Assembly: GCA_964358645.1 (NCBI GenBank) | Contig: CAYHPW010000018.1 | Coordinates: 1-49,896 of the forward strand | DNA length: 49,896 nucleotides | Source of the DNA: JBBTDV01 sp038042605 | GTDB taxonomy: Bacteria > Bdellovibrionota > UBA1018 | Reading direction: 5' to 3' | In this document: piece after piece, positions 1 through 7,984 of the stretch | Layout: each line of letters starts with the position of its first letter | Numbering within the stretch: the first letter of the stretch is position 1 | Notes under the pieces: model-generated | Told to the model about the DNA's origin: nothing | The model's database searches: none | What the model saw: the letters and a program-made list of their open reading frames with translations, nothing else | Made by a program: the position numbers and the translations under genes

Positions 1-258
1 AGTTCTCGGTGCTCAAACCCACGTTTCGTCAGGCCTAATTACGCAACAACGCCTTTCCGATACAATCTCACCAATTGGTTTTGTGTTTATACTTTGTCCC
101 CCTAAGTCGCTAGCAAAAACATGCCTAGCCTATGGTTTCTGTGTTTTTCCTTGGCCAGAAAGTTAACACACACGGAATGAGCAAAAGATGATGTTTGTAA
201 GAAGATTTCTTCACGAGGCCCGCATCGGGAATTAACGGTTATACGGGATGCTCGTGAT

Positions 259-392
259 GGGTCTGGCTAACCCACTTAGGATGGAGGCGCTTTACTATGG
301 CGCTGGGGCAACGCTGTCCGGCCGGCTCGTTGTTTAATGAGGCCGATGAATATACGTCGCCACTCCTAAGTTAAAATTGGTCAGCCAGACCC
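259..392 (+). ncRNA. Candidate structured RNA or structured leader upstream of the histidine kinase
   Basis: The two ends are complementary: GGGTCTGGCT at 259-268 pairs with AGCCAGACCC at 383-392. Further matching blocks follow inside: CTTAGG at 275-280 with CCTAAG at 365-370, and GGCG at 286-289 with CGCC at 358-361. An inner hairpin lies at about 323-345, with CTCGTT and AATGAG around a GTTT loop and flanking GC pairs. A separate small hairpin, AGCCCA-TAG-TGGGCT, lies at 417-431 just before the kinase frame. The roughly 134-nt closed-ended fold in a gene-free stretch is visible directly. That it is transcribed is inference. I could not match it to 6S, SRP, RNase P, tmRNA or a riboswitch consensus. 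Confidence 0.35.
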
Positions 393-437
393 GCAGTTTA
401 TGTTGTCATCCGGCGTAGCCCATAGTGGGCTGGAAAA

Positions 438-1619
438 TTGCCCGAGTGCACTATTGGCATTGGTTTTGAAATTAAAATTTCAGTGGATGCATCTCAAGGC
501 AAAGAGACGAGTTTACCTACAGTGTCGTTGGCTGACCGTTTGAGAAGCGTTAGTGGTCGTATTTTGGAGCTTTGGGAGCAACGAGTCCGAGACGGTGTCA
601 TTGCTGCTCGGAATCTTGAGCCATCTAATCTGCGTAATTCGATTCCCCTGGTCCTTGAGGCCCTTGCCGGCACTTTAGATAATCTCGAAAAGAGCGAGGA
701 GCCAGACCTAACAATTTCTCAAGCTCACGGACTACAGCGAGCATCCCAGCCTCAATACTCCATTAAACAAATTATTTTCGAATACCGGCTGTTACGGCGA
801 ACAATTTTTGACGTACTGGCTCCCGATGCTCTAATTGATCCACGGGCACTCAATGCAATTATGAACGTTATTGAAGTTGGCATTTCAGAGGCGACCGCTA
901 CCTTTGCCGATTATCAGTATCGCCTTCGGGAACAATTCATTTCAACTTTGGCTCATGACTTGCGAAATCCGCTGACAGCGGTAAAAGCTGCCGCTCAACT
1001 TAACCTGCGACATCCTGAAAACATGGCTACAACCCAAATGTTATCTGCGCGTATTGTAGATTCTATCGTCCGAACCGAACGGATGATTCAGGATCTTTTG
1101 GATTCAAATCTGGTACAGGCGGGTCAATCACTTCCCCTAAATTTCAAGCGTAACGACATGCGGGTCATCATCAAGATGACCTTAGAAGAAACAACGACGG
1201 CCATGGGGGATCATTTTAAGTTTGAACCAGGCGAAAATCCAGTCTTCGGGAATTGGGATAGTGAATATGTGAAAAGAGCAATTGAAAATTTGGCGGTGAA
1301 CGCTGTGAAACACGGAGACCCGACTCGCACAGTGATAGTCACCCTCACCGAAGGTGATGGAACAGTTGCGATAGCAATTCACAATGAGGGACCACCCATT
1401 TCAGCTTCTGATATGCAAACCATCTTTAATCCTTATCTGCGTGTCGCTAAGACGAAAACACTTGGAAAACCGGGGTGGGGAATCGGGCTGTCTTTGGTTA
1501 AAGGTGTCGCCGAAGCCCACGGAGGCACGATTTCGGTTCAAAGCGGGGAAAAGAGCGGTACGACGTTCACCCTGACCCTCCCGATTGATCCACCAGATCA
1601 TTCGAAGAAAGCTGCCTAG
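438..1619 (+). CDS. Soluble sensor histidine kinase with RsbRD-like N-terminal domain
   Basis: Predicted cytoplasmic two-component sensor kinase. The N-terminal 150 residues resemble the helical RsbRD_N-type sensor domain (RILELWEQRV near residue 41). A HisKA segment follows with the phosphoacceptor His173 in AHDLRNPL, then a HATPase_c domain with the N box ENLAVNAVKHG near 283, the G1 box HNEGPP near 315 and the G2 box GWGIGLSLVK near 346. No membrane segment is seen, so the signal is probably intracellular. The start shown is TTG; a GTG at 483 (residue 16) is an alternative, and neither has a good ribosome site. No response regulator is adjacent, so its partner is elsewhere or phosphotransfer is orphan. 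Family assignment is solid; the sensed signal is unknown. Confidence 0.85.
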   Translation: MPECTIGIGFEIKISVDASQGKETSLPTVSLADRLRSVSGRILELWEQRVRDGVIAARNLEPSNLRNSIPLVLEALAGTLDNLEKSEEPDLTISQAHGLQRASQPQYSIKQIIFEYRLLRRTIFDVLAPDALIDPRALNAIMNVIEVGISEATATFADYQYRLREQFISTLAHDLRNPLTAVKAAAQLNLRHPENMATTQMLSARIVDSIVRTERMIQDLLDSNLVQAGQSLPLNFKRNDMRVIIKMTLEETTTAMGDHFKFEPGENPVFGNWDSEYVKRAIENLAVNAVKHGDPTRTVIVTLTEGDGTVAIAIHNEGPPISASDMQTIFNPYLRVAKTKTLGKPGWGIGLSLVKGVAEAHGGTISVQSGEKSGTTFTLTLPIDPPDHSKKAA

Positions 1620-2069
1620 CATCCATTTATCACTCCCGTAGCCGTTTGTGGCAAATTGCAAAAAACAGAGAATCCCAGTTTCATTGAACTCCATAAAGCG
1701 TAAAATAATAATAGCAAGCTTTTACATGAATTATATTGGACCCACTCAACCGACCTGGACGAGCACCTATTGTGTTCCTTAACCCATCACCCCTAACAGC
1801 AAGCCCCCTGCCGTTGCCACTTTTTCTTGTCACATCAACATGAGTACGGCCTTTTGATCAGCGAAGAATAATATCCGCCTCAAAATTCCTGCAACGGAGC
1901 CCTTGTGGGCGGCGCAAGCCTGAAGGCTGAAAATTTTCTGCGACTTATCGCGTGTGCCGCACAGGTTCTTGGACACATTTAGGACAAAATTAGAGTCATA
2001 TATAAATTTGTCTGGACAAAATTAGAGTAGGCATTAATATTATCCTATAATAGGTGAGCAATAAACACG
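1620..2069. other. Intergenic region holding a copied tpiA end and short repeats
   Basis: No gene is seen in these 450 bases. The right half holds a 103-bp exact copy of the tpiA 3' end (1894-1996). A further copy of a shorter motif lies at 2014-2032. A TATAAT hexamer at 2046-2051 lies just before the ATPase gene and could be its -10 box, though no convincing -35 accompanies it. The part from 1620 to 1890 shows nothing recognisable. Confidence 0.6.
1894..1996 (+). repeat. 103-bp inverted-repeat copy of the tpiA 3' end (left copy)
   Basis: This stretch is identical, in inverse orientation, to 4041-4143. It carries the last codons of tpiA (from DGALVGG to the stop) plus 16 bases beyond the stop. 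It has no start and no upstream tpiA sequence, so it is a dead fragment. Together with the intact tpiA end it brackets the ATPase and GNAT genes at 2070-4023. Identity over 103 bases implies a recent duplication or gene conversion. Confidence 0.9.
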
Positions 2070-3269
2070 ATGCTGACCAGAAGAATTTTACAAGCCATAC
2101 AAAAAGATCTTAGCAGGAAAATGGTGCTCTTAGCCGGGGCCCGCCGGTGTGGGAAAACAACCATAGGCAGGGCACTAGCCAAAAGCATGAAAGGGCAGTA
2201 CTACAATTGGGATATTGCCAGTGATCGCAAAAAAATCCGCAAATATGAGCTTGATCCAGATGCGGGGCTTTGGGTTTTTGATGAAATCCATAAGATGAGG
2301 CATTGGCGCAACTGGCTGAAGGGGCTGTTTGACGAACATCAGGGGCATCACCAGATCTTAGTCACTGGAAGCGCAAAACTAGAAGTTTATGGCAGAGGAG
2401 GAGATTCGCTTCAGGGACGCTATTATTTGCACCACTTGCATCCATTTACTTTTTCGGAGTTACAGCAAATTCCTCAAGCAAACACCACAATAAATATTAT
2501 AGACGGGATTCCAAAGTTACCAATAAATGCAAAGAAGGGGGCTGAAAAGCTTCTTCGACAATTAGAGAACATGGGTGGGTTTCCAGAGCCTTTTTTGTCC
2601 GCCTCGACCACAGAGGCCGCAAGGTGGCGAACATCTTATTTCCATAGACTTGTGGAGGAAGAAGTTCGATCTTTGGAGGGGATTAAGAATTTGGATCAAA
2701 TGGAGCTTCTATTGGATCGTCTTCCTGAGACGGTGGGCTCAGTGCTTTCCATTAATAGCTTGCGTGAAGATCTCGAAGTAGCTTTTGAGACCGTTAAAAA
2801 TTGGATCCGTATTTTTGAAAATCTTTTTTCAGTGTTTAGAATCCCACCTTTTGGACCGGCAAAAATCAAGGCGGTAAAAAAGGAACAAAAGCTTTATTTT
2901 TGGGATTGGGCGGCAGTTCCAGATATGGCCCACCGGTTTGAAAACCTGATTGCTGTCCATCTAATGAGACTTTGCCACTGGTGTGAGGATCTCTATGGGG
3001 AAAAAGTCGAGCTGCGCTATTTCAGAACACGAATGGGGCATGAGGTGGATTTTATCTTACTCCGTAAAGGAAAACCATGGGTAGCCATTGAGGTCAAGGA
3101 CTCCGATCGACCGGTTGATCCAAATCTCAAGTACCTTTTGCAGAAAGTTTCCTTTCCTTATGCGTTCCAGATTTCCAGGCTGGGCATTAAAGATTACGAG
3201 ACCGAGTCTATTGGCGGATGCCGGGTACGGGTGATGCCGGCTATAAGGTTACTAGCTAATCTTCCGTAG
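2070..3269 (+). CDS. AAA-family ATPase with DUF4143 C-terminal domain
   Basis: A 399-residue member of the AAA_14/DUF4143 ATPase family, common in accessory regions; its cellular substrate is not established. Walker A is GARRCGKTT at residues 23-31 (Lys29) and Walker B is LWVFDEIHK near 67 (Asp71, Glu72). A TGS sensor-like motif follows near residue 101. The C-terminal third carries FRTRMGHEVDFILL and WVAIEVK, the D...ExK arrangement of the PD-(D/E)XK-like fold usual for DUF4143. The start ATG has a weak AGGTGAG 13 bases upstream. Its 3' end overlaps the convergent GNAT gene by 14 bases. It lies between the two inverted copies of the tpiA end, which suggests acquisition as a unit. Confidence 0.85.
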   Translation: MLTRRILQAIQKDLSRKMVLLAGARRCGKTTIGRALAKSMKGQYYNWDIASDRKKIRKYELDPDAGLWVFDEIHKMRHWRNWLKGLFDEHQGHHQILVTGSAKLEVYGRGGDSLQGRYYLHHLHPFTFSELQQIPQANTTINIIDGIPKLPINAKKGAEKLLRQLENMGGFPEPFLSASTTEAARWRTSYFHRLVEEEVRSLEGIKNLDQMELLLDRLPETVGSVLSINSLREDLEVAFETVKNWIRIFENLFSVFRIPPFGPAKIKAVKKEQKLYFWDWAAVPDMAHRFENLIAVHLMRLCHWCEDLYGEKVELRYFRTRMGHEVDFILLRKGKPWVAIEVKDSDRPVDPNLKYLLQKVSFPYAFQISRLGIKDYETESIGGCRVRVMPAIRLLANLP

Positions 3270-4023
3270 TCAACCGCGCGCAGGAAAGGATCTTGGTAAA
3301 TTCACATTGTTGCCAATTGCTAATAGACTCAAATCCCAAGCGCTGATAAACCTGTTCTCGATATCCTTCGCGGCAGAAAAGGCCAAGTTGTCGCACTCCT
3401 GAAGTAAACAAATGGTTTTCCACATGTGAAAAAAGTTTTTTGAAATACCCCTGTCCTCGGAGTTCTTTTTTAGTTCCACAATTGAAAAGCCAAGACATGT
3501 CTTGATGTCGGTAATCAGAGATGGCCATGGCTACTGGATAAGTGTCTTTCTTCAAAACAAAAACCTGGCGGTCCAAAGCCCAATTGGTGGTTTTCTTGGC
3601 CATTGTCTCCAAGTTATCTCTAGCTTCACAAATTAGCGGGCTGTGCTGTCTGATTGATCCCAAATAATCTGAAACGAGTGGAAGTAAATCGCTTGTCGAT
3701 GGATGAGTATCCAAAAATATATTTTCTGATTCGGCGAAGTGAGTGTATCCAAGGTGCTTAGCCATAAACAGCATGGGAGTACGCAACGCAACCTGATATC
3801 CTTCGGGTATTATTTTTTCTTCCAGCAATCGTAGCCCTGGCAAGTAACCTAAAGCTTTAATGGTCGTAGAACTTAGATCAAGCTTTCCAGTGGTCCAAAA
3901 GTTCTCAATGTCGTTGAGCGCATGAGTAAAGACCCATATGTTGCCATCTGCCAGCCCACATTTAATATGGAGGGTTTGTTTATACAACGGAAGGGTTTCT
4001 AGTTCTGGTGAAAATAAATTCAT
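3256..4023 (-). CDS. GNAT-family N-acetyltransferase
   Basis: Predicted acetyl-CoA-dependent acetyltransferase of about 255 residues. The C-terminal half holds the GNAT acetyl-CoA loop (KELRGQGYFKKLF) and the late motif YQRLGFESI. The N-terminal 130 residues match nothing I recognise and may give substrate specificity. ATG at 4023 is preferred; an in-frame GTG lies two codons upstream at 4029. It starts only about 30 bases after the tpiA stop on the same strand, so it may be co-transcribed with gapA-pgk-tpiA. Its immediate upstream sequence belongs to the duplicated segment. The substrate cannot be predicted. Confidence 0.75.
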   Translation of the reverse strand: MNLFSPELETLPLYKQTLHIKCGLADGNIWVFTHALNDIENFWTTGKLDLSSTTIKALGYLPGLRLLEEKIIPEGYQVALRTPMLFMAKHLGYTHFAESENIFLDTHPSTSDLLPLVSDYLGSIRQHSPLICEARDNLETMAKKTTNWALDRQVFVLKKDTYPVAMAISDYRHQDMSWLFNCGTKKELRGQGYFKKLFSHVENHLFTSGVRQLGLFCREGYREQVYQRLGFESISNWQQCEFTKILSCARLTTED

Positions 4024-4040
4024 ACACACTACTAAGGCCT

Positions 4041-4143
4041 ACTCTAATTTTGTCCTAAATGTGTCCAAGAACCTGTGCGGCACACGCGATAAGTCGCAGA
4101 AAATTTTCAGCCTTCAGGCTTGCGCCGCCCACAAGGGCTCCGT
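4041..4143 (-). repeat. 103-bp inverted repeat, parental copy at the tpiA 3' end
   Basis: Exact inverse match to 1894-1996. Here the sequence is the functional end of tpiA plus its downstream flank, so this is the source copy. The 19 bases at 4037-4055 also match 2014-2032, making three copies of the core GGACAAAATTAGAGT in this locus. Confidence 0.9.
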
Positions 4144-4885
4144 CCACGTTGGGGCAGGTGAGTAGCGCGGTGATATTTTCCGGGTTCGCGCTGCCGCCGT
4201 AGAGAATAGGAGTTGTTCCGGCTGCTTCCATGCCGAAATGCTCGAACAAATACTTACGTATGATCCTATGTGCATCTTCCGCCTGCTCGGGAGTTGCGGT
4301 CAGCCCCGTGCCAATCGCCCAAACAGGTTCGTAAGCGATTATCAGCCTTCCATCAAGAAAACAGGCCGCACCCTTGTTTTTTTCTGAGGCGATGGCGCTT
4401 AGTTGGGTTTTTAAAACTTCCTCGGTTTTGTTTTGTTCTCGCTGCAAGCGGGTTTCTCCGATGCAGAAAATAACATGGAAGCCTTCGCTTAAAAGCCCTT
4501 CCACCCTTTTTTTTGCCGTCGCATCTGTTTCACCAAAAAACTGCCTTCTTTCAGAATGGGCAACGAGGCTCCAACTGATCCCCACTTCTTTAAGCATCAA
4601 TGGTGAAATTTCGCCGGTGAATGCCCCTGATTTTTCCCAGTGGGCATTTTGCGTGGCCACATTAAGCGGGAAAGGGGCGGACGCCGCTAGTTGCACGCTC
4701 TTTTGAAGGCTCAGCATCGGCGGGATCACGCAAGCCTTAATTAAGCCGCTTTTAAGCATTCCGTAAGAAGCAGGCGGAAGGGTCCTCTGCGCGGCGGCAT
4801 TGAGTTCAGAAAAAAACCGCTCGGTTTCCGAAACAGTATGGTTCATCTTCCAATTGCCGGCGATAAGGACACCGCGTGGTTTCAT
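4055..4885 (-). CDS. tpiA: Triosephosphate isomerase
   Basis: Interconverts dihydroxyacetone phosphate and glyceraldehyde 3-phosphate in cytoplasmic glycolysis. At 276 residues it is slightly longer than the usual 250. Visible family residues: Lys13 in NWKMN, electrophile His110 in AHSERR, catalytic base Glu186 in YEPVWAIGTG, and the phosphate-binding YGGS and DGALVGGASL near the C-terminus. Its ATG overlaps the pgk stop by four bases (ATGA), so translation is probably coupled. It is third in the gapA-pgk-tpiA operon. The final 16 codons and downstream flank are duplicated in inverse orientation at 1894-1996. Confidence 0.97.
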   Translation of the reverse strand: MKPRGVLIAGNWKMNHTVSETERFFSELNAAAQRTLPPASYGMLKSGLIKACVIPPMLSLQKSVQLAASAPFPLNVATQNAHWEKSGAFTGEISPLMLKEVGISWSLVAHSERRQFFGETDATAKKRVEGLLSEGFHVIFCIGETRLQREQNKTEEVLKTQLSAIASEKNKGAACFLDGRLIIAYEPVWAIGTGLTATPEQAEDAHRIIRKYLFEHFGMEAAGTTPILYGGSANPENITALLTCPNVDGALVGGASLKAENFLRLIACAAQVLGHI

Positions 4886-6072
4886 AATGGTCGTGGAGTG
4901 GTTTGGCGTTCTCTGGTAGTCATCTTGAGGATTTCAATCCCAGGTAGACCCCTGCCCTCAAGATATTCGAGTACGGCTCCGCCTCCGGTCGAGAGGTGAT
5001 TGAATTTTTCCGCAACCCCAGAAGCTTTTATCGCTGAAACCGTATCTCCACCTCCTACCACTTTGACGGCGGAAATATCAGCAAGCATTCGTGCTATCTC
5101 AAAAGTCCCCTTGGAGTATTCCTGCTGTTCAAACTTGCCAAGAGGCCCATTCCAGAAAACCGTCTTTGCCTTTATGAGGAAATCAGAGAAGGCCTTGATT
5201 GTTTTTGATCCGATATCAAAGCCCTGGTTCGTGTCTACGGGCAGCAGGAGCGGGATTTCGTTTTTCTTTGCATCACGCAAAATGCTGCGAGCTGCGTCCA
5301 CGTCTTCCGGCTTTGGCTGCTTAGCGCCTTGCGGAAGAGTTTGACCGGTTGCGATCCAGAAGGCATGCGCCATTGCTCCGCCTATGACCAGGCCATCGAT
5401 TTTCCGTATGAGAGCGCTTATGGTTTTGATCTTGTCCGTGACTTTTGCGCCGCCAAGGATAGTATAAAATGGCCTATCTGGATTATGCAGGAGCGGGTCG
5501 AGGAACTTAAGTTCTTTTTCTATCAGGAACCCTATTCCACGATTCGTGAGGATAGTCGGTACGCCGTATGTTGAAGCATGTTTGCGGTGGCAAGTGCCAA
5601 ACGCATCCGTGATGTAAACCTGTCCGAGGCGCGCGAGCTTTACAGCGAATGAAGGATCGTTTGCTTCCTCTTCCGCATAAAACCTTAGATTTTCAAGAAG
5701 GAGGATCTGCCCATTTTGCAGCCCAGAAGCCATCAGCTCTATACCTTCGCCTATGCAATCATCGGTAAGCGTGACGTCCTGGCCCAAAAGGACAGCTAGA
5801 CGGTTGGCGACCGGCTCCAAAGATAATTCGCGCTTTCGCTCCCCATCTGGGCGTCCAAGATGTGAAGAAAGAATTAGCTTCGCGCCTTTTTCAATCGCGT
5901 ATTTTATTGTAGGCAGCGCTTCTTGTATACGCGTGTCGTCCTCGATGTGCCATTCACCTTCAGCATCAGGCCCGCTTAACGGTACGTTGAAGTCAAGGCG
6001 CATGAATACACGCTTCCCGGTTATTTCCATTTCACGGATCGTGTTTATCGACGAGGCAGTGGAAACAGACAT
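4882..6072 (-). CDS. pgk: Phosphoglycerate kinase
   Basis: Transfers phosphate between 1,3-bisphosphoglycerate and ADP in glycolysis. The 396-residue length is normal. Seen in order: RLDFNVPL near residue 25 and SSHLGRP near 69 in the substrate domain, GGAKVTDKI near 208, GPLGKFE near 310, and the nucleotide-binding GGGDTVSAIK and STGGGAVLEYLEG toward the C-terminus. About ten residues before the conserved start form a short N-terminal extension. It follows gapA by 18 bases and overlaps tpiA by four, forming a compact lower-glycolysis operon. Confidence 0.97.
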   Translation of the reverse strand: MSVSTASSINTIREMEITGKRVFMRLDFNVPLSGPDAEGEWHIEDDTRIQEALPTIKYAIEKGAKLILSSHLGRPDGERKRELSLEPVANRLAVLLGQDVTLTDDCIGEGIELMASGLQNGQILLLENLRFYAEEEANDPSFAVKLARLGQVYITDAFGTCHRKHASTYGVPTILTNRGIGFLIEKELKFLDPLLHNPDRPFYTILGGAKVTDKIKTISALIRKIDGLVIGGAMAHAFWIATGQTLPQGAKQPKPEDVDAARSILRDAKKNEIPLLLPVDTNQGFDIGSKTIKAFSDFLIKAKTVFWNGPLGKFEQQEYSKGTFEIARMLADISAVKVVGGGDTVSAIKASGVAEKFNHLSTGGGAVLEYLEGRGLPGIEILKMTTRERQTTPRPL

Positions 6073-6090
6073 GGCTCCTCCGAGATTCCT

Positions 6091-7104
6091 TTAAAGGGCT
6101 TTACGTGTCATTAATATCGTCAAATCAAGCATTCTTGCCGAAAAGCCGGATTCATTGTCATACCACGATACGGCTTTGACAAGATTTCCTCCAACGACAT
6201 GAGTGAGGTCTGAATCCACGGTTGAACTATTGGTTGAACCATTGAAATCACAAGATACAAGAGGAGCTGAGCTGTAGCCGAGCACTCCTTTCATCGGCCC
6301 CTCTGAAGCGCGCTTGAACGCGTTGTTTATCTCATCCTTGGTTGTAGGTTTCGAGAGCTCACCGGTGAAGTCAACCAACGACACGTTTGGAGTTGGTACC
6401 CGCACTGCGAGGCCATCTATTTTACCTTTAAGATGCGGGAGAACCAATCCTACAGCTTTGGCGGCACCGGTCGTGGTGGGGATCATCGACAAAGCTGCGG
6501 CACGCGCTCTTCTTAGGTCCTTGTGAGTCAGGTCCAGCAGTTGCTGGTCGTTCGTGTAGCTATGAATTGTAAGCATGGTCCCTCTTACTACGCCAAAGCT
6601 GTCATCTAGTACCTTTACCAGCGGTGCAAGACAGTTAGTGGTGCATGAAGCGCATGAAACCACGTTATGTTTTTTAGGGTCATATGCGTTTTCATTTACA
6701 CCCATGCAGATTGTTATGTCAGGATCTTTCGATGGGGCTGAGATGATAACTTTTTTAGCTCCTGCCTTTAAGTGCAGCGATGCCTTCTCGTTTTCAGTGA
6801 ATACGCCGGTGCATTCATGAACAAATGTCGCATCAAGCGATGTCCAGGGAAGTTTGGATGGATCCTTTTCGGCGAACACTTTTATCCTGTTATGCCCGGC
6901 AAAAAGTGTGTCTCCTTCAAGGCGGACGTCCTGCTTAAGCGTCCCGTGCACGGAATCGTACTTAAACAAGTGAGCCATTGTTTCAGGTTTTGTTAAATCA
7001 TTTATCGCGACAATCTCGACATTGTCCTGTTCAAGCGCGAGGCGTACTACTTTTCTGCCGATCCTGCCGAACCCATTAATCGCTATTTTAATTTTTTGTG
7101 CCAT
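6091..7104 (-). CDS. gapA: Type I glyceraldehyde-3-phosphate dehydrogenase
   Basis: Oxidises glyceraldehyde 3-phosphate to 1,3-bisphosphoglycerate with NAD(P). INGFGRIGR at the N-terminus is the Rossmann nucleotide site. The active-site Cys154 lies in SCASCTTNC and its partner His is in the following TIHSYTNDQ. The C-terminal WYDNESGF is also intact. ATG at 7104 gives a standard 337-residue protein; the frame stays open to a TTG at 7140, but those twelve residues are not conserved in the family. First gene of gapA-pgk-tpiA, divergent from nth across about 60 bases, so promoters for both must lie there. Confidence 0.97.
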   Translation of the reverse strand: MAQKIKIAINGFGRIGRKVVRLALEQDNVEIVAINDLTKPETMAHLFKYDSVHGTLKQDVRLEGDTLFAGHNRIKVFAEKDPSKLPWTSLDATFVHECTGVFTENEKASLHLKAGAKKVIISAPSKDPDITICMGVNENAYDPKKHNVVSCASCTTNCLAPLVKVLDDSFGVVRGTMLTIHSYTNDQQLLDLTHKDLRRARAAALSMIPTTTGAAKAVGLVLPHLKGKIDGLAVRVPTPNVSLVDFTGELSKPTTKDEINNAFKRASEGPMKGVLGYSSAPLVSCDFNGSTNSSTVDSDLTHVVGGNLVKAVSWYDNESGFSARMLDLTILMTRKAL

Positions 7105-7164
7105 GTCTAAAGCTATAACCTGGTCTAGCTGCGCTTTCAATGGTGCTGTGATAATGATGGTGGA

Positions 7165-7806
7165 ATGTTGATTGTGGATTTAAAAAGGCGGATGGCAAAA
7201 GTAATACGCTTGTTGAAGCGGGAGTACCCGGAGGCAGAATGCAGTTTGCTGCACCGAAATGCTTTTGAGCTTCTTGTGGCAACTATTCTGTCGGCCCAAT
7301 GCACGGATTCGAGAGTTAATAAAATCACGCCAGCGTTGTTTACGAAGTATGGTAATCCGCACAAAATGGTGTACGCTGATATAAATGAGATTGAAAAGCT
7401 GATTAGATCAGCTGGATTTTTCCGTAACAAAGCACGTTCCATCAAGGCGGTTTCGGGGGCTATTGTAGAACAACATGGGGGCGATGTGCCGAACAATCTT
7501 GAGGCGTTGATGCAATTAAAAGGCGTGGGCCGCAAGACAGCTAATGTAGTTTTAGCTAATGCTTTCGGTATTCCAGCGATCGCGGTTGATACGCATGTGG
7601 GGCGTCTTTGTAGGAGGATTGGATTCACAAAGTCTAACAACGCGGTTAAAATCGAATATGAGTTGATGGAGCTGGTCAGACCGGGGGACTGGATAATCGT
7701 TTCGCATTTACTCATCCAGCACGGCCGCAAGGTTTGCACGGCAAGAAGGGCATATTGTGAAAGATGCGTTCTCTCGCATGATTGTGACAGCTCTACTGTG
7801 CGGTGA
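7165..7806 (+). CDS. nth: Endonuclease III
   Basis: DNA glycosylase/AP lyase of base-excision repair, removing oxidised pyrimidines. The helix-hairpin-helix LKGVGRKTANV holds catalytic Lys124, and Asp142 lies in VDTHVGR. The C-terminal [4Fe-4S] ligands are spaced C-x6-C-x2-C-x5-C, exactly as in the family. 213 residues is typical. The ATG at 7165 has a weak GGTGGA upstream; the methionine at residue 10 is a possible alternative start. Divergent from gapA and followed within a few bases by a glycine-rich mini-ORF. Confidence 0.97.
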   Translation: MLIVDLKRRMAKVIRLLKREYPEAECSLLHRNAFELLVATILSAQCTDSRVNKITPALFTKYGNPHKMVYADINEIEKLIRSAGFFRNKARSIKAVSGAIVEQHGGDVPNNLEALMQLKGVGRKTANVVLANAFGIPAIAVDTHVGRLCRRIGFTKSNNAVKIEYELMELVRPGDWIIVSHLLIQHGRKVCTARRAYCERCVLSHDCDSSTVR

Positions 7807-7810
7807 TTAG

Positions 7811-7972
7811 ATGAGAGATAGAACTTGTCATGGTTTTACCCTTATAGGAGCGATAATCACATTTGGGTCGGGTGGTGCTTCTTATGGCGGCGGTGCTGGT
7901 TATTATTCACCGCAATGTGTTCAAGGCAAAGGTGGGGATGGATTTTCTGGTGCTGTGATCATCACTTATTGA
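7811..7972 (+). CDS. Glycine-rich 53-residue ORF, possible remnant
   Basis: Short frame starting four bases after the nth stop. The sequence is glycine/serine/tyrosine-rich (FGSGGASYGGGAGYYS) and ends GGDGFSGAVIITY. That ending resembles the glycine-rich C-terminal domain found on phage tail and some surface proteins. With no ribosome site and only the domain's tail present, it looks more like the surviving 3' end of a larger gene than a working gene. What is seen is the composition and the ending; the remnant interpretation is inference. Confidence 0.35.
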   Translation: MRDRTCHGFTLIGAIITFGSGGASYGGGAGYYSPQCVQGKGGDGFSGAVIITY

Positions 7973-7984
7973 TAGTATGATATT

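Noticed and set aside
259..392. Cobalamin-, c-di-GMP- or TPP-type riboswitch, or a retron msr/msd
   Set aside because: A GCCACT and a GGGCAA stretch are present, but the required consensus boxes are not in the right order, and no reverse transcriptase gene is nearby.
1861..1893. Further tpiA similarity just left of the 103-bp copy
   Set aside because: A loose resemblance to tpiA codons before DGALVGG can be imagined, but identity stops sharply at 1894.
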